Assembly: GCA_035759665.1 (NCBI GenBank)
Contig: DASTUM010000087.1
Location: 1 to 25,760, forward strand
Origin: Micavibrio_A sp035759665
GTDB lineage: Bacteria > Pseudomonadota > Alphaproteobacteria > Micavibrionales > Micavibrionaceae
Reading direction: 5' to 3'
DNA: 25,760 bases
In this document: piece by piece, positions 15,154 through 23,221 of the stretch
Layout: every line of letters starts with the position of its first letter
Numbering within the stretch: position 1 is the first letter of the stretch
The notes under the pieces: generated by a model
The model's input: the letters and a program-made list of their open reading frames with translations, nothing else
Databases searched by the model: none
Told to the model about the DNA's origin: nothing
Translations under genes and position numbers: made by a program

Positions 15154-15182
15154 GCTATTTACATATCCTGAAATTTGTTCTA

Positions 15183-15211
15183 ACTTTCCTGTAATAAGTA
15201 TTAAGGAAAGT
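15183..15211 (+). promoter_or_regulatory. Hairpin covering the ribosome binding site of the 15214 gene
   Basis: ACTTTCCT (15183-15190) pairs perfectly with AGGAAAGT (15204-15211), and inside TAATA can pair with TATTA past a bulged G. The Shine-Dalgarno AAGGAAAG is in the 3' arm, 2 nt from the ATG region. No T tract follows, so it is not a terminator on this strand. Confidence 0.5.
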
Positions 15212-15213
15212 CT

Positions 15214-15606
15214 ATGACGTCTACTTCAAAACTGCTTAGGGTCTTTGCCGTCTGCGCGGGCGTGGCCGCCTATTTTTCTTTGCAAAAGCACGATGCTGAC
15301 CGGGATGTCTCGCCGCAATGGCCGGACAAGCAGGTGCAGGAAGATTTCGGCAATCCGCTTACGGCTGTTTTCTCCAAGGTGTTTGTAGACAGGTTTGTAA
15401 ATCAATACTGCGTTCTCAGGCCCGATGAAAATTCCCCTTACGATGTTAGGAAGCTGGTGAAGAGTTGCCTGAAAGAAAATCACCATACGGAGAGCGGCGA
15501 TTTTCTTATCCGTCAATTTCTGCACAAAGAATACGAGAAAGAGAGGGGCTTGTCCCGTGAGCCGGAACCCCAGCCCGATCCGGAGCCGTTCCCCTTTTTG
15601 GGTTAA
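15214..15606 (+). CDS. Hypothetical small exported or membrane-anchored protein, 130 aa
   Basis: I do not recognise a family. Residues 7-22 are hydrophobic (LLRVFAVCAGVAAYFS), consistent with a signal anchor. The rest is polar, with two cysteines (NQYCVLRP and VKSCLKEN), and the C-terminus is a proline/glutamate repeat (PEPQPDPEPFPF). AAGGAAAG precedes the ATG, inside the hairpin at 15183-15211. It starts 60 nt after nuoF and could be read from the nuo transcript. Its stop codon overlaps the stop of the convergent symporter gene in a shared TTAA at 15603-15606. Confidence 0.7.
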   Translation: MTSTSKLLRVFAVCAGVAAYFSLQKHDADRDVSPQWPDKQVQEDFGNPLTAVFSKVFVDRFVNQYCVLRPDENSPYDVRKLVKSCLKENHHTESGDFLIRQFLHKEYEKERGLSREPEPQPDPEPFPFLG

Positions 15607-17018
15607 GCTTCCTTCTTCACAAAGGCCAGCGAGCCGGCGACCATGCCGACCGCCGCGGCCGCAAACCCCGCGAGTTGCGGCGGGCAGACCCCTTCGCCCT
15701 CGGGTGCGACAAGCTCCATAATCAGCCATACGCCGATGCCGAGCGCGATGGATGTCAGCGCGCCGCCTTCATTCGCGCGCTTCCAGAACAGCCCGGCAAA
15801 GAGTGGCGTGATCGCGCCGACCAGTGTGACCTTGTAGGCGTTCTCGACCATTTCGAAGATGGAAAGTTCGCTGTTCAGTGAAATCGCCAGGACGATGACG
15901 GCGAAGCCCAGCACGCAAAGCCGGATCAGTCGCAGGAATTTCCTGTCGTCCATATCCGGAATGAAGCCGCGCATGATGTTTTCCGCAAATGTCACAGAAG
16001 GGGCCAGCAGCGTGCCCGACGCCGTGGACATGATGGCCGACAGAACCGCGCCGAAGAACATGACCTGCACCCATATCGGCGTGTGTTCGAGGATCAGCGC
16101 GGGGAGGATGATTTGCGAATCTTCCTGCAATTGCCGCTCTACGATCTCCGGCTGAATGACGAAGGCGGAATAGGCTAGATAGATCGGAATAAAGGCGAAG
16201 AGCAGGTAGAGGATGCCGCCCGTAATCGTTCCATATTTCGCGGCCCGCTCGCTTTTGGCGGACATGACGCGCTGGAAGATGTCTTGTTGCGGAATGGAAC
16301 CGAAGCCCATCGTGATCCACGCCGCGACGAAAGCCAGAATGCCGGGGAGCGTCAGGTCAGGCAGGAAATTGTCGAATTTACCCGCCGACGCGGCGGCGTC
16401 GATTACCACATGCGCGCCGCCAGCGATATCTGTAATATAGAATGCGATGACGACGAGGCCAGCGACGATCATGATCATCTGCAGGAAATCGGTCAGGGCC
16501 ACGGACCACATGCCGCCGAAGATCGTATATACAAGCACGATGCCAAGGCCGAGCGCCATTCCCCATTCCTGAGAAATGCCCCCCTGCGTCAGCAGATCGA
16601 AAACGAGGCCAAGCGCCGTAACCTGCGCCGCGACCCATCCGAGATAGGAAATGCAGATGCAAACGGACACGAGCAATTCCACTTTGCGCCCGTAGGTGCG
16701 CTTGTAAAAATCGCCGATGGTCAGGAGTTTCATGCGGTAGAGCGGTACGGCGAAAATCAGGCCGACGAGGATCAGGCAGAGCGATGCACCGAACGGGTCG
16801 GACACGATGCCGCCGATGCCCTCCTCGATAAAGGTCGAGGGGACGCCGAGCACGGTTTCAGAACCGAACCATGTCGCGAAGACGGTCGCGATGGTGATGT
16901 AGAGCGGAAGCGAGCGTCCGGCGACGACGTAATCCGTGGAGGAATGAACGCGGCGGGCGGCGTAAAGGCCGATCGCGATAGAAACGAACATGTAGAAAAA
17001 AACAAAACCAAGTAGCAC
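15603..17018 (-). CDS. Sodium:solute symporter (SSS family)
   Basis: An inner-membrane secondary transporter of 471 residues with about 13 hydrophobic segments, importing an unknown solute with sodium. Family features include the N-terminal ARRVHSSTDYVVAGRSLP segment after helix 1, the WFGSETVLGVPS stretch in the second segment, the IFGGMWSVALTDFLQM motif, and GFGSIPQQDIFQRVMSAKS. These place it among general sodium/solute (pantothenate/proline-like) symporters, but substrate cannot be read. The start is the GTG at 17018, with AGAGGGG 7-8 nt upstream. It follows purQ by 24 nt, so it is probably the last gene of that leftward operon. Confidence 0.9.
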   Translation of the reverse strand: MLLGFVFFYMFVSIAIGLYAARRVHSSTDYVVAGRSLPLYITIATVFATWFGSETVLGVPSTFIEEGIGGIVSDPFGASLCLILVGLIFAVPLYRMKLLTIGDFYKRTYGRKVELLVSVCICISYLGWVAAQVTALGLVFDLLTQGGISQEWGMALGLGIVLVYTIFGGMWSVALTDFLQMIMIVAGLVVIAFYITDIAGGAHVVIDAAASAGKFDNFLPDLTLPGILAFVAAWITMGFGSIPQQDIFQRVMSAKSERAAKYGTITGGILYLLFAFIPIYLAYSAFVIQPEIVERQLQEDSQIILPALILEHTPIWVQVMFFGAVLSAIMSTASGTLLAPSVTFAENIMRGFIPDMDDRKFLRLIRLCVLGFAVIVLAISLNSELSIFEMVENAYKVTLVGAITPLFAGLFWKRANEGGALTSIALGIGVWLIMELVAPEGEGVCPPQLAGFAAAAVGMVAGSLAFVKKEA

Positions 17019-17042
17019 GATTTTTCCCCTCTTGCTGTTTCC

Positions 17043-17870
17043 CTATGCGCGTTTTCTTTCTGCTTTGATCCCGAAATAGCGGGCGGCGTTTTGAAATATC
17101 TGCAACCCGTCCGCCTGCTCGGGCAATTGTTTTCCATCGCGCAGGGCCTTGTCTTTCAGGCGGGCGTAATCGTCGCGCTGCCATGTGAACATCCCGCGCT
17201 CCGGGTGGGGCATCAGGGCGAGGATGCGGCCTGTCGGATCGGTAATGCCCGCGATGTCGTCCATCGCGCCGTTCGGGTTGAACGGGAATTCGCCCATCGC
17301 CCTGCTGCCGTCCGGCTTTACGAAGCGCAGGGCGATCTGTTTCGCATCCTGTAATGTTTTGAGCGTTGCGTCCGTCATCATGAAGCGGCCTTCGCCATGC
17401 GCCACGGGGATATGGAGTCTTGCGCCTCCGGTCAGCCACGGCGAATTCGTATCCTGCACGGCGACATCGACCCAGCGGCATTGATAACGGGCGGTGAGGT
17501 TGTGCGTGACGGCGACGAAGCGTTCGCCGTATTTCCCGCCGATGGCGGGCGCGAGGCCGAGATTGGCGGCGATCTGGCAACCGTTGCAGATGCCGATCGT
17601 CAGCGTATCGCGCGAAATGAATTTTTGCAGGTGATCCCACAGCGTCAGGCGCATCTTCTGGGCGAAGGCGTTGCCCGATCCGGTATCGTCGCCATAGGAA
17701 AACCCGCCGGGAATGCACAGTACCTGAACATCGTTCAGTTCGTCCGGGCTTTCTGCGAGGTCGTTGATATGGCGGATGGTGGATTGAAAGCCCGCCGTTT
17801 CGAACGCAAAAGACGTTTCTTCTTCGGAATTGATTCCATAGCCGGTAAGGACGAGGGATTTTGCGGTCAT
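17043..17870 (-). CDS. purQ: Phosphoribosylformylglycinamidine synthase, glutaminase subunit PurQ
   Basis: Class I glutamine amidotransferase that supplies ammonia to PurL in purine synthesis step 4. The triad is visible: Cys95 (GICNGCQ), His222 and Glu224 (MPHPERG). At 275 residues it is longer than the typical 220-230-aa PurQ that works with separate PurS, matching instead the type paired with large PurL proteins, and its partner here (18054-20957) is such a PurL. The ATG at 17870 has AAGGA somewhat upstream. A palindromic CGCAAAG-rich element separates it from purL. Confidence 0.94.
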   Translation of the reverse strand: MTAKSLVLTGYGINSEEETSFAFETAGFQSTIRHINDLAESPDELNDVQVLCIPGGFSYGDDTGSGNAFAQKMRLTLWDHLQKFISRDTLTIGICNGCQIAANLGLAPAIGGKYGERFVAVTHNLTARYQCRWVDVAVQDTNSPWLTGGARLHIPVAHGEGRFMMTDATLKTLQDAKQIALRFVKPDGSRAMGEFPFNPNGAMDDIAGITDPTGRILALMPHPERGMFTWQRDDYARLKDKALRDGKQLPEQADGLQIFQNAARYFGIKAERKRA

Positions 17871-17887
17871 GTGGGGATTCCTTTTTG

Positions 17888-18041
17888 AAACGCAAAGGAC
17901 ACGAAGTCACGCAAAGTTTTTATTTGAACCGCAAAGTAAAACAAAGGAAGACAAAGTTTTTTTATAAATGCTTTTTTTAAACTTTGTGTTTTTTGTGGTT
18001 TTAAAATTTTACTTTGCGTGACTTTGCGCGACTTTGCGTTT
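17888..18041. repeat. AT-rich palindromic element built of CGCAAAG-type motifs between purL and purQ
   Basis: The outer arms AAACGCAAAG (17888-17897) and CTTTGCGTTT (18032-18041) are exact inverted copies. Further GCAAAG/CTTTGC motifs line both arms (for example TCACGCAAAG, CCGCAAAG, ACTTTGCGTGACTTTGCGCG), and the centre pairs CAAAGTTT (17952-17959) with AAACTTTG (17979-17986). The whole spacer could fold into one long stem. It has no ORF and is visibly AT-richer than the flanking genes. It resembles MITE-like or dispersed palindromes rather than CRISPR. Confidence 0.75.
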
Positions 18042-18053
18042 GAATTCATCATT

Positions 18054-20957
18054 TTAAAAATCTTCTAAAGGGTATTTATAGGCGGTTTCGAGGTCGGCGA
18101 TCTTTGTTTCGATGCCATCGAACGACAGGACGGGTTTGTCCGTCACCGTGCCGAGGAAATGCGCATCATCGCCGAACAGGAATTCGACATCCTGCTTATG
18201 TTTAGGAGCGATGGTGATAACCACGCGCCCTGTCGTTTCCGAAAAAAGATATTTGTCGAGCGGGAGCACCGAGAGCAGGCGCAGATCCATGCCAAGGCCC
18301 GAAGCGATGCATTTCTTCGCTAGCGCCACGCCAAGGCCGCCGAGCGTGACGGGCAGGGCGGAGGCGATCCAGCGGTTTTTGTTCGCTTTCGACATCGCCT
18401 TATAGAGCGCGAGGTTGCCGTTGCCGTGCGTTTCGGGAACGTTGGATCCCGTTTTGCCGTGCAGGGCATAATATTCCGAAGCGCCGAGTTCGTCGCGCGT
18501 CTTGCCGAGAACATAGACGAGATCGCCCGCCATTTTCGGATCGAGCGAAACGGCCTGATCGACATGTTCGACGACGCCGATGCCGCTGACCAGAAGGGTC
18601 GGCGGGATGGAGATCTTCACGGGATTGTCGTTTCCGTCATAGCCCTTGAAATCGTTGAACATCGAATCCTTGCCGGAAATGAACGGCGTGCCGTAGAGAA
18701 CGGCGAGATCGTAAATCGCTTCGCAGGCGCGTTTCAATTGCCCGAGACGTTCGGGATCTTCCGAAGAGCACCAGCAGAAATTGTCGAGGATCGCGAGATG
18801 GTCGATGGGGCATCCGGCGGCCACGGCAGCACGCACGGCGATATCGAGCGAGGCCGTCGCCATGTGATACGTGTCGATATCGGAATAGCGCGGTGCCAGC
18901 CCCTGGCTCAAAACCGCGCCGCGCGGATTGTTCAGGACGGGGCGCGATACGGTGGCGTCGGCGAACACGCGGCCCTTGCCCTGAAGCGGGCCAAGGACGG
19001 CGGAGCCTTGAACATTGTGGTCGTACTGCGTCGCCACGAATTCCTTCGAGCAGATGTTGAGGCGCGACATCATGGCGAGCAGGGTTTTGGAATAATCGGC
19101 GGGCGCGGCGATATCCGGTTCCTTCTCCCCGCCGCGTGTGAAGGTCGTGCGTAGCGGCGTTTCGGGAACGCCGTCATGGAGGAAATCCATATCGATCTTC
19201 ATGATCGTTTCGCCGTGCCATGTGACATGGCATTTGCCGCTATCGGTGAACGTGCCGATGACCCAGCTTTCAACGCCGCGTTTTTTGAGAAGCGATTGCA
19301 GCTTTTCGACATTCCTCGGCGGAACGGCGAGAGTCATGCGCTCTTGGCTTTCCGAGATCCAAATTTCCCAGGGCTGCATTCCCGGATATTTCAGCGGCAC
19401 TTTTTCCAGTTCGACCGTAAAGCCGTTCGTGTCACCGCCCATTTCGCCGACGGAGGAGGACAATCCGCCCGCGCCGTTGTCGGTGATCGCGTTGTAGAGG
19501 CCGAGGTCGCGGATTTCTTTGGCCAGAGCGTCGGAAAGTTTTTTCTGCGTGATCGGGTCGCCGATCTGGACGGCGGTGGCGGGCGATCCTTCATCGAGCG
19601 CGACGGAAGAAAACGTTGCGCCGTGTATGCCGTCGCGTCCGACCTTGCCGCCGGCCATGACGATGCAATCGCCGGGCTGCGCCTTTTTCTCGTGGCCCTT
19701 CCTGCCGTTGATCTCGCGCGGGATTAACCCGACAGTCCCGGCGAACACCAGCGGCTTTCCCGCATAACGGTCATCGAAATAGAGGAATCCTTGCGGCGTT
19801 GGAATGCCGGAGCAGTTGCCGCCGTGGTTCACGCCGTGAATGACCCCCTTCATGATCGTGGCGGGCGAGAGGGCTTTGTTCATCTTGCCTTTTCCGCGAT
19901 AGAAATCAGGATTTGAATTCGGGTCGGCAAGGCAGAAGCCGTAACGGTTCAGAACCGGTTTTGCCCCTTGTCCGAAACCTAGACAATCGCGGTTCACACC
20001 GACGATGCCGGTGATCGCGCCGCCGAACGGGTCGAGCGCGGACGGGCTGTTATGCGTTTCGACTTTGTCGGTGATGAGCCATTGATCATCGAATATGATG
20101 CCGCCGGAATTGTCCTTGAACACGGACACGCAAAAATCGTCCTTGCCTTTGGCGGCGCGGATTTCCTGCGTGGCACGCTTGATATAGTGCTTGTAAAGCC
20201 CGTCCTTCACATCGTCGATGGGCGAGGCGAAGATCGTGTGTTTGCAATGCTCCGACCATGTCTGCGCCAGCGTTTCGATTTCGATGTCTTTCGCCGCGCG
20301 GCCCTGCTTTTTGAAATAAGCCTGCATCGCCTGCATATACAAAAGAGACATGCCGAGCGGGCCGCGGCGCGTGCCGTCAGCGTTTTTGATTCCGTCTTTT
20401 CCAATGGCGGCGAGGTCGGCGTCGGAAATATTCAGGTCGATATCGTCGGCAACGAGATGGTCGTTCGACAGGCGAACCTTCGGCACGACAATATCCATGC
20501 CGCCGTCTTTTTTATAGGCAGACGCGTTTTTGATCGCGGCGCGCTGGATGAGCGGGTTGTGGAGGGTCGCGGCGATGCTCTTCACATCGGCTTCATCCAG
20601 CTTTCCTTTCAGGTAGATGACCTGCGACGAATAAACCGGTTGATTGTCGTTCAGCGTCAGCGCCGAAAGCTCGGACACCGTATGGCCCACATTGTCCGTA
20701 ACGCCGGGGAGGAAGCCGATTTCCACGGCCCAGTCGAAATCGCCTTCGCCGCCGCGTTCGAGAAGTTTTTGCGTCACCGGATTGACGAAGGATTTCGCCA
20801 GCGCGGCCACGTTGGCGGGATTTTCGATATCGTGTTCGACAGTATAGACATCGACGATCCGGGCGGAAACCTGTTTGCCTGAGCGGGCGAGATTCGCCTC
20901 TAAAACTCTGGCGCGGCCGTCTTCGGCGACGGTAATGACTTCAATACGTTGCGACAT
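18054..20957 (-). CDS. purL: Phosphoribosylformylglycinamidine synthase, synthetase subunit PurL with PurS-like N-terminal domain
   Basis: ATP-dependent ligase that converts FGAR to FGAM with ammonia from PurQ. At 967 residues it lies between small PurL (about 740) and the fused large PurL (about 1300). Residues 1-145 look like two PurS-type halves (the second contains FLPGVTDN...VIYLKGKL), then a linker and the synthetase core with WSEHCKH (His237, His240), KVETHNSPS, NCSGIPTPQG and SGKDSMFND. It lacks the glutaminase domain, which is purQ downstream. Alphaproteobacteria generally use separate purS, purQ and purL, so this form suggests transfer or lineage-specific replacement. The start ATG at 20957 has a weak AAAGAAA site. 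Confidence 0.93.
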   Translation of the reverse strand: MSQRIEVITVAEDGRARVLEANLARSGKQVSARIVDVYTVEHDIENPANVAALAKSFVNPVTQKLLERGGEGDFDWAVEIGFLPGVTDNVGHTVSELSALTLNDNQPVYSSQVIYLKGKLDEADVKSIAATLHNPLIQRAAIKNASAYKKDGGMDIVVPKVRLSNDHLVADDIDLNISDADLAAIGKDGIKNADGTRRGPLGMSLLYMQAMQAYFKKQGRAAKDIEIETLAQTWSEHCKHTIFASPIDDVKDGLYKHYIKRATQEIRAAKGKDDFCVSVFKDNSGGIIFDDQWLITDKVETHNSPSALDPFGGAITGIVGVNRDCLGFGQGAKPVLNRYGFCLADPNSNPDFYRGKGKMNKALSPATIMKGVIHGVNHGGNCSGIPTPQGFLYFDDRYAGKPLVFAGTVGLIPREINGRKGHEKKAQPGDCIVMAGGKVGRDGIHGATFSSVALDEGSPATAVQIGDPITQKKLSDALAKEIRDLGLYNAITDNGAGGLSSSVGEMGGDTNGFTVELEKVPLKYPGMQPWEIWISESQERMTLAVPPRNVEKLQSLLKKRGVESWVIGTFTDSGKCHVTWHGETIMKIDMDFLHDGVPETPLRTTFTRGGEKEPDIAAPADYSKTLLAMMSRLNICSKEFVATQYDHNVQGSAVLGPLQGKGRVFADATVSRPVLNNPRGAVLSQGLAPRYSDIDTYHMATASLDIAVRAAVAAGCPIDHLAILDNFCWCSSEDPERLGQLKRACEAIYDLAVLYGTPFISGKDSMFNDFKGYDGNDNPVKISIPPTLLVSGIGVVEHVDQAVSLDPKMAGDLVYVLGKTRDELGASEYYALHGKTGSNVPETHGNGNLALYKAMSKANKNRWIASALPVTLGGLGVALAKKCIASGLGMDLRLLSVLPLDKYLFSETTGRVVITIAPKHKQDVEFLFGDDAHFLGTVTDKPVLSFDGIETKIADLETAYKYPLEDF

Positions 20958-21022
20958 GGTTTCTTTTAGCGGATAGGGGCTGAAAAATACAAAGGAAAAA
21001 TCGCCAAAAACCGCCGTTTTCC

Positions 21023-21088
21023 CGTCATTGGGAGGAGCCGCAGGCGATGCGGCAATCTATGGATTGCTTCGCTGCGCTCGCAATGACG
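21023..21088. repeat. Palindromic repeat between the SpoU methyltransferase gene and purL
   Basis: The outer CGTCATTG (21023-21030) and CAATGACG (21081-21088) are perfect inverted arms. Inside, GCAATC (21052-21057) pairs with GATTGC (21062-21067), with further GC-rich partly paired sequence. It is of the common alphaproteobacterial CGTCATTGCGAG type, and no ORF is seen. Confidence 0.7.
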
Positions 21089-21098
21089 ATTCAGATGG

Positions 21099-21905
21099 TC
21101 ATTTCCACGGCTCCATCGCGGCGTAGAGCATGATGCCTGTGGCAATGGCGAGGTTCAGGGAATCCGCCCGCCCGTTCATAGGCAGCTTAACCGTCTGGTG
21201 AACCGCGTTCTGGAGCGTTTCCGTGATGCCCGCCTGTTCGTTGCCCATAACGAGGATCAGGGGGTTTTTATAGTCGGCCTCGCGGAAATCGACGGTTTTG
21301 TCGTTGAGGGCGGTGGCGATGACCGCGCCCGGCCATGTCACGGTAAGGTCGAGAAATTCGGAACGGGAGCAGGGAACGATCGGTACGGAGAAGATGGAGC
21401 CCATCGTGGCGCGGGTCGCCTCCACCGAAAACGGGTCGCAGCACTGGCCGATCAGGATCACGCCGTCGGCGCCGACGGCGTCCACCGTGCGGATGATGGT
21501 GCCGAGATTGCCGGGGTCGCGCACTTCTTCCAGCGCCACCCAGCATTTCGACTTGTTCGGATTGATGGCGGCGAGGTGGCTGAATTTCTGTTTGAAAACC
21601 CCCATCACCATCTGCGGGTTTTCTTTGCGCGATAGTTTTTCGAGAACCGCTTCGCCGACTTTCAGGCACAATCCGCCGCGCGCGGAGGTTTCGTCGATTG
21701 CCCGTTGTAATTCATCGCCGATATCGGCTTGATCGGAATAGACGAGCTGTTCCGGCACGTTGCCGCAGTTCAGCGCCTCGATCACGGAGCGCAGCCCCTC
21801 GGCCACGAACAATCCGGTTTCCTTGCGGTACTTACGCAAGAACAGCGAATTGATCAATTTGATCTTGGGGTTGGACGGCGATGTTATATGTTCGATTCGG
21901 GCCAT
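21099..21905 (-). CDS. SpoU/TrmH-family RNA 2'-O-methyltransferase
   Basis: An AdoMet-dependent RNA ribose methyltransferase with the SPOUT trefoil knot. It has 268 residues: an N-terminal substrate-binding domain (residues 1-105, FVAEGLRSV being typical) and a catalytic domain with motif 1 around Asn133 and Arg139 (VRDPGNLGTIIRT), motif 2 MGNEQAGI (Glu223) and motif 3 PMNGRADSLNLAIA. This domain order resembles RlmB/TsnR-type rRNA enzymes; the target nucleotide is unknown. The ATG is 2 nt after the stop of a lipoprotein gene, without a strong ribosome binding site, suggesting reinitiation. Confidence 0.93.
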   Translation of the reverse strand: MARIEHITSPSNPKIKLINSLFLRKYRKETGLFVAEGLRSVIEALNCGNVPEQLVYSDQADIGDELQRAIDETSARGGLCLKVGEAVLEKLSRKENPQMVMGVFKQKFSHLAAINPNKSKCWVALEEVRDPGNLGTIIRTVDAVGADGVILIGQCCDPFSVEATRATMGSIFSVPIVPCSRSEFLDLTVTWPGAVIATALNDKTVDFREADYKNPLILVMGNEQAGITETLQNAVHQTVKLPMNGRADSLNLAIATGIMLYAAMEPWK

Positions 21906-21907
21906 TC

Positions 21908-22168
21908 TTAGTGTTCCGTTTTTTCACATATTTTTGGCAGTGAACCTTCTTTGCAGTTCAAAGCGCATTCATAATCACCTGCACTTATGGACGAAATTTC
22001 TTCTAATTTTGCCAGGGAATGATCTCTACATTCTTCCAAGCTTGTGAAAATTCCAATAGCTACATGATTGGTTAGATTGCCTTTATTGGGGTAAACAAAT
22101 CCTTCCCATTGTTCTTTAAAACAAGAAGAAAGAAGAAAAAGGCTGGCAATTAAAATTATCTGTTTCAT
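21908..22168 (-). CDS. Small putative lipoprotein, 86 aa, AT-rich
   Basis: No family is recognised. The N-terminus MKQIILIASLFLLSSC is a lipoprotein signal with a lipobox and the lipidated Cys at 16, so the mature protein should sit on a membrane facing the periplasm. Four more cysteines (EEC, YEC, LNC, KIC) could form two disulfides. I chose the ATG at 22168 because it overlaps the upstream methyltransferase stop (TAATG); an ATG at 22180 would add four residues before the signal. Its base composition is clearly AT-richer than both neighbours, which hints at recent acquisition despite the tight packing. Confidence 0.7.
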   Translation of the reverse strand: MKQIILIASLFLLSSCFKEQWEGFVYPNKGNLTNHVAIGIFTSLEECRDHSLAKLEEISSISAGDYECALNCKEGSLPKICEKTEH

Positions 22169-23070
22169 TACGCGCCCCATCTAGCGAACATCGATGTGGC
22201 GAGGGGGCGGTTGCCGCCCTTATCGGCCAGCAACAGTTCTCCGTGATCGGTTGAACCAGCGCGACCCTTTAATGCGTCGCGCATCATGTGATCGAGCGTC
22301 AACGATGATAACCGCATCGTGTAAGCCGTTAGAATCATGAACTTTGCGTCGTCCGAGAGGAGATCGGCGCAGGCGCTCAAAAGCGGGCCGACATCTGTTT
22401 CGAATTTCCACACTTCGCCTTCCGGCCCACGGCCATAGCGGGGCGGGTCGAGCAGGATGCCGTCATATTTGTTGCCGCGACGCCCCTCGCGGGCGACGAA
22501 TTTGGCAGCGTCGTCGCAAATCCAGCGGATTTTGCTTTCTGAAAGGCCCGAGGCTTCCTGATTTTCCTTAGACCATCCGATGGCCTTTTTTGATGCATCA
22601 ACATGGGTCACTTCCGCGCCGGCCTTGGCGGCGATGAGAGAAGCTGCACCCGTATAGCCAAAAAGATTCAAGACTTTAAATGGCTTTTTTGATGTTTTGA
22701 TTAAATTTGAAAACCATTGCCAGTGAGGCCGCTGCTCCGGGAAAAGACCCATGTGGCGGTAGGTCATCAGGCGGCAGACCATGTTCACGCCCTCAACCGC
22801 AACCGGCCAGGTTTCGGGAAGTTTTCTGTGCTGTTGCCAACTTCCCTTGTCATCCTCTTCCTTTTCGGAAGCGTTGGTGAAGGTGGCGTCCGCTTTCTTC
22901 CATTCGGCGTCGTGCAGGGATTTTTCCCATAACGCTTGCGGTTCCGGACGGCTGACGCGAACGGGGCCGAATTGCTCCAGCTTGCGTCCGTTGCCGCTGT
23001 CGAGGAGGGCATAATCCTGCCAACCATTCTCAATTAGGATATTCGGGGTAAAATCGCTCATACGCAGCAT
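22168..23070 (-). CDS. Class I AdoMet-dependent methyltransferase, RlmK/RlmI-like (COG1092 type)
   Basis: Predicted rRNA cytosine/guanine methyltransferase of 300 residues. The Rossmann motif I is VLNLFGYTGAAS (133-144), followed by acidic Asp158 (THVDAS), CDDA near 186-189 and the motif IV-like LLDPPRYGRG at 207-215. It lacks the N-terminal PUA domain of full RlmI, and the specific base is not predictable. The start is the ATG at 23070, since AAAGGG lies 5 nt upstream (inside the hairpin at 23075-23102). The open frame continues to 23394, but that part is repeat DNA and overlaps nuoG. It heads a leftward set with the lipoprotein and SpoU genes. Confidence 0.88.
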   Translation of the reverse strand: MLRMSDFTPNILIENGWQDYALLDSGNGRKLEQFGPVRVSRPEPQALWEKSLHDAEWKKADATFTNASEKEEDDKGSWQQHRKLPETWPVAVEGVNMVCRLMTYRHMGLFPEQRPHWQWFSNLIKTSKKPFKVLNLFGYTGAASLIAAKAGAEVTHVDASKKAIGWSKENQEASGLSESKIRWICDDAAKFVAREGRRGNKYDGILLDPPRYGRGPEGEVWKFETDVGPLLSACADLLSDDAKFMILTAYTMRLSSLTLDHMMRDALKGRAGSTDHGELLLADKGGNRPLATSMFARWGA

Positions 23071-23074
23071 ATAA

Positions 23075-23102
23075 ACCCTTTGAAGCAATTTGTAAAAAGG
23101 GT
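23075..23102 (-). promoter_or_regulatory. Hairpin covering the ribosome binding site of the methyltransferase
   Basis: On the plus strand ACCCTTT (23075-23081) is mirrored by AAAGGGT (23096-23102), and flanking TATA on both sides extends the pairing past a bulge. On the minus strand the 3' arm contains AAAGGG, the ribosome binding site 5 nt before the ATG at 23070. Confidence 0.4.
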
Positions 23103-23107
23103 ATATA
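23080..23107 (+). promoter_or_regulatory. Candidate promoter of nuoG
   Basis: TTGAAG at 23080-23085, a 16-nt spacer and TATATA at 23102-23107 (or an 18-nt spacer to TATAAA at 23104). It would give nuoG its own promoter with a leader of about 170 nt running through two REP palindromes. It overlaps the methyltransferase leader, so the two directions may interfere. Confidence 0.4.
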
Positions 23108-23137
23108 AAGCCCTGACCACAGACAGTTTCACAACTG

Positions 23138-23192
23138 TCATTCCCGTGGTAAGCGAAACGGCGTTTTGCGAACACCAACGACGGGAATCCAG
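23138..23192 (+). repeat. REP-like palindrome in the nuoG leader, first copy
   Basis: It starts TCATTCCCG and ends CGGGAATCCAG, with a partly paired inner stem (CGAAAC/GTTTTG). It has the same TCAT...ATCCAG ends as the copy at 13387-13414. A perfect GACAGTT/AACTGTC hairpin (23122-23139) abuts it. Confidence 0.7.
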
Positions 23193-23221
23193 AAAAGACA
23201 GAGACTTTGCCTCTGACATTA

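Noticed and set aside
17888..18041. CRISPR array
   Set aside because: Short CGCAAAG motifs occur in both orientations at irregular spacing, with no constant repeat plus unique spacer pattern and no cas genes.
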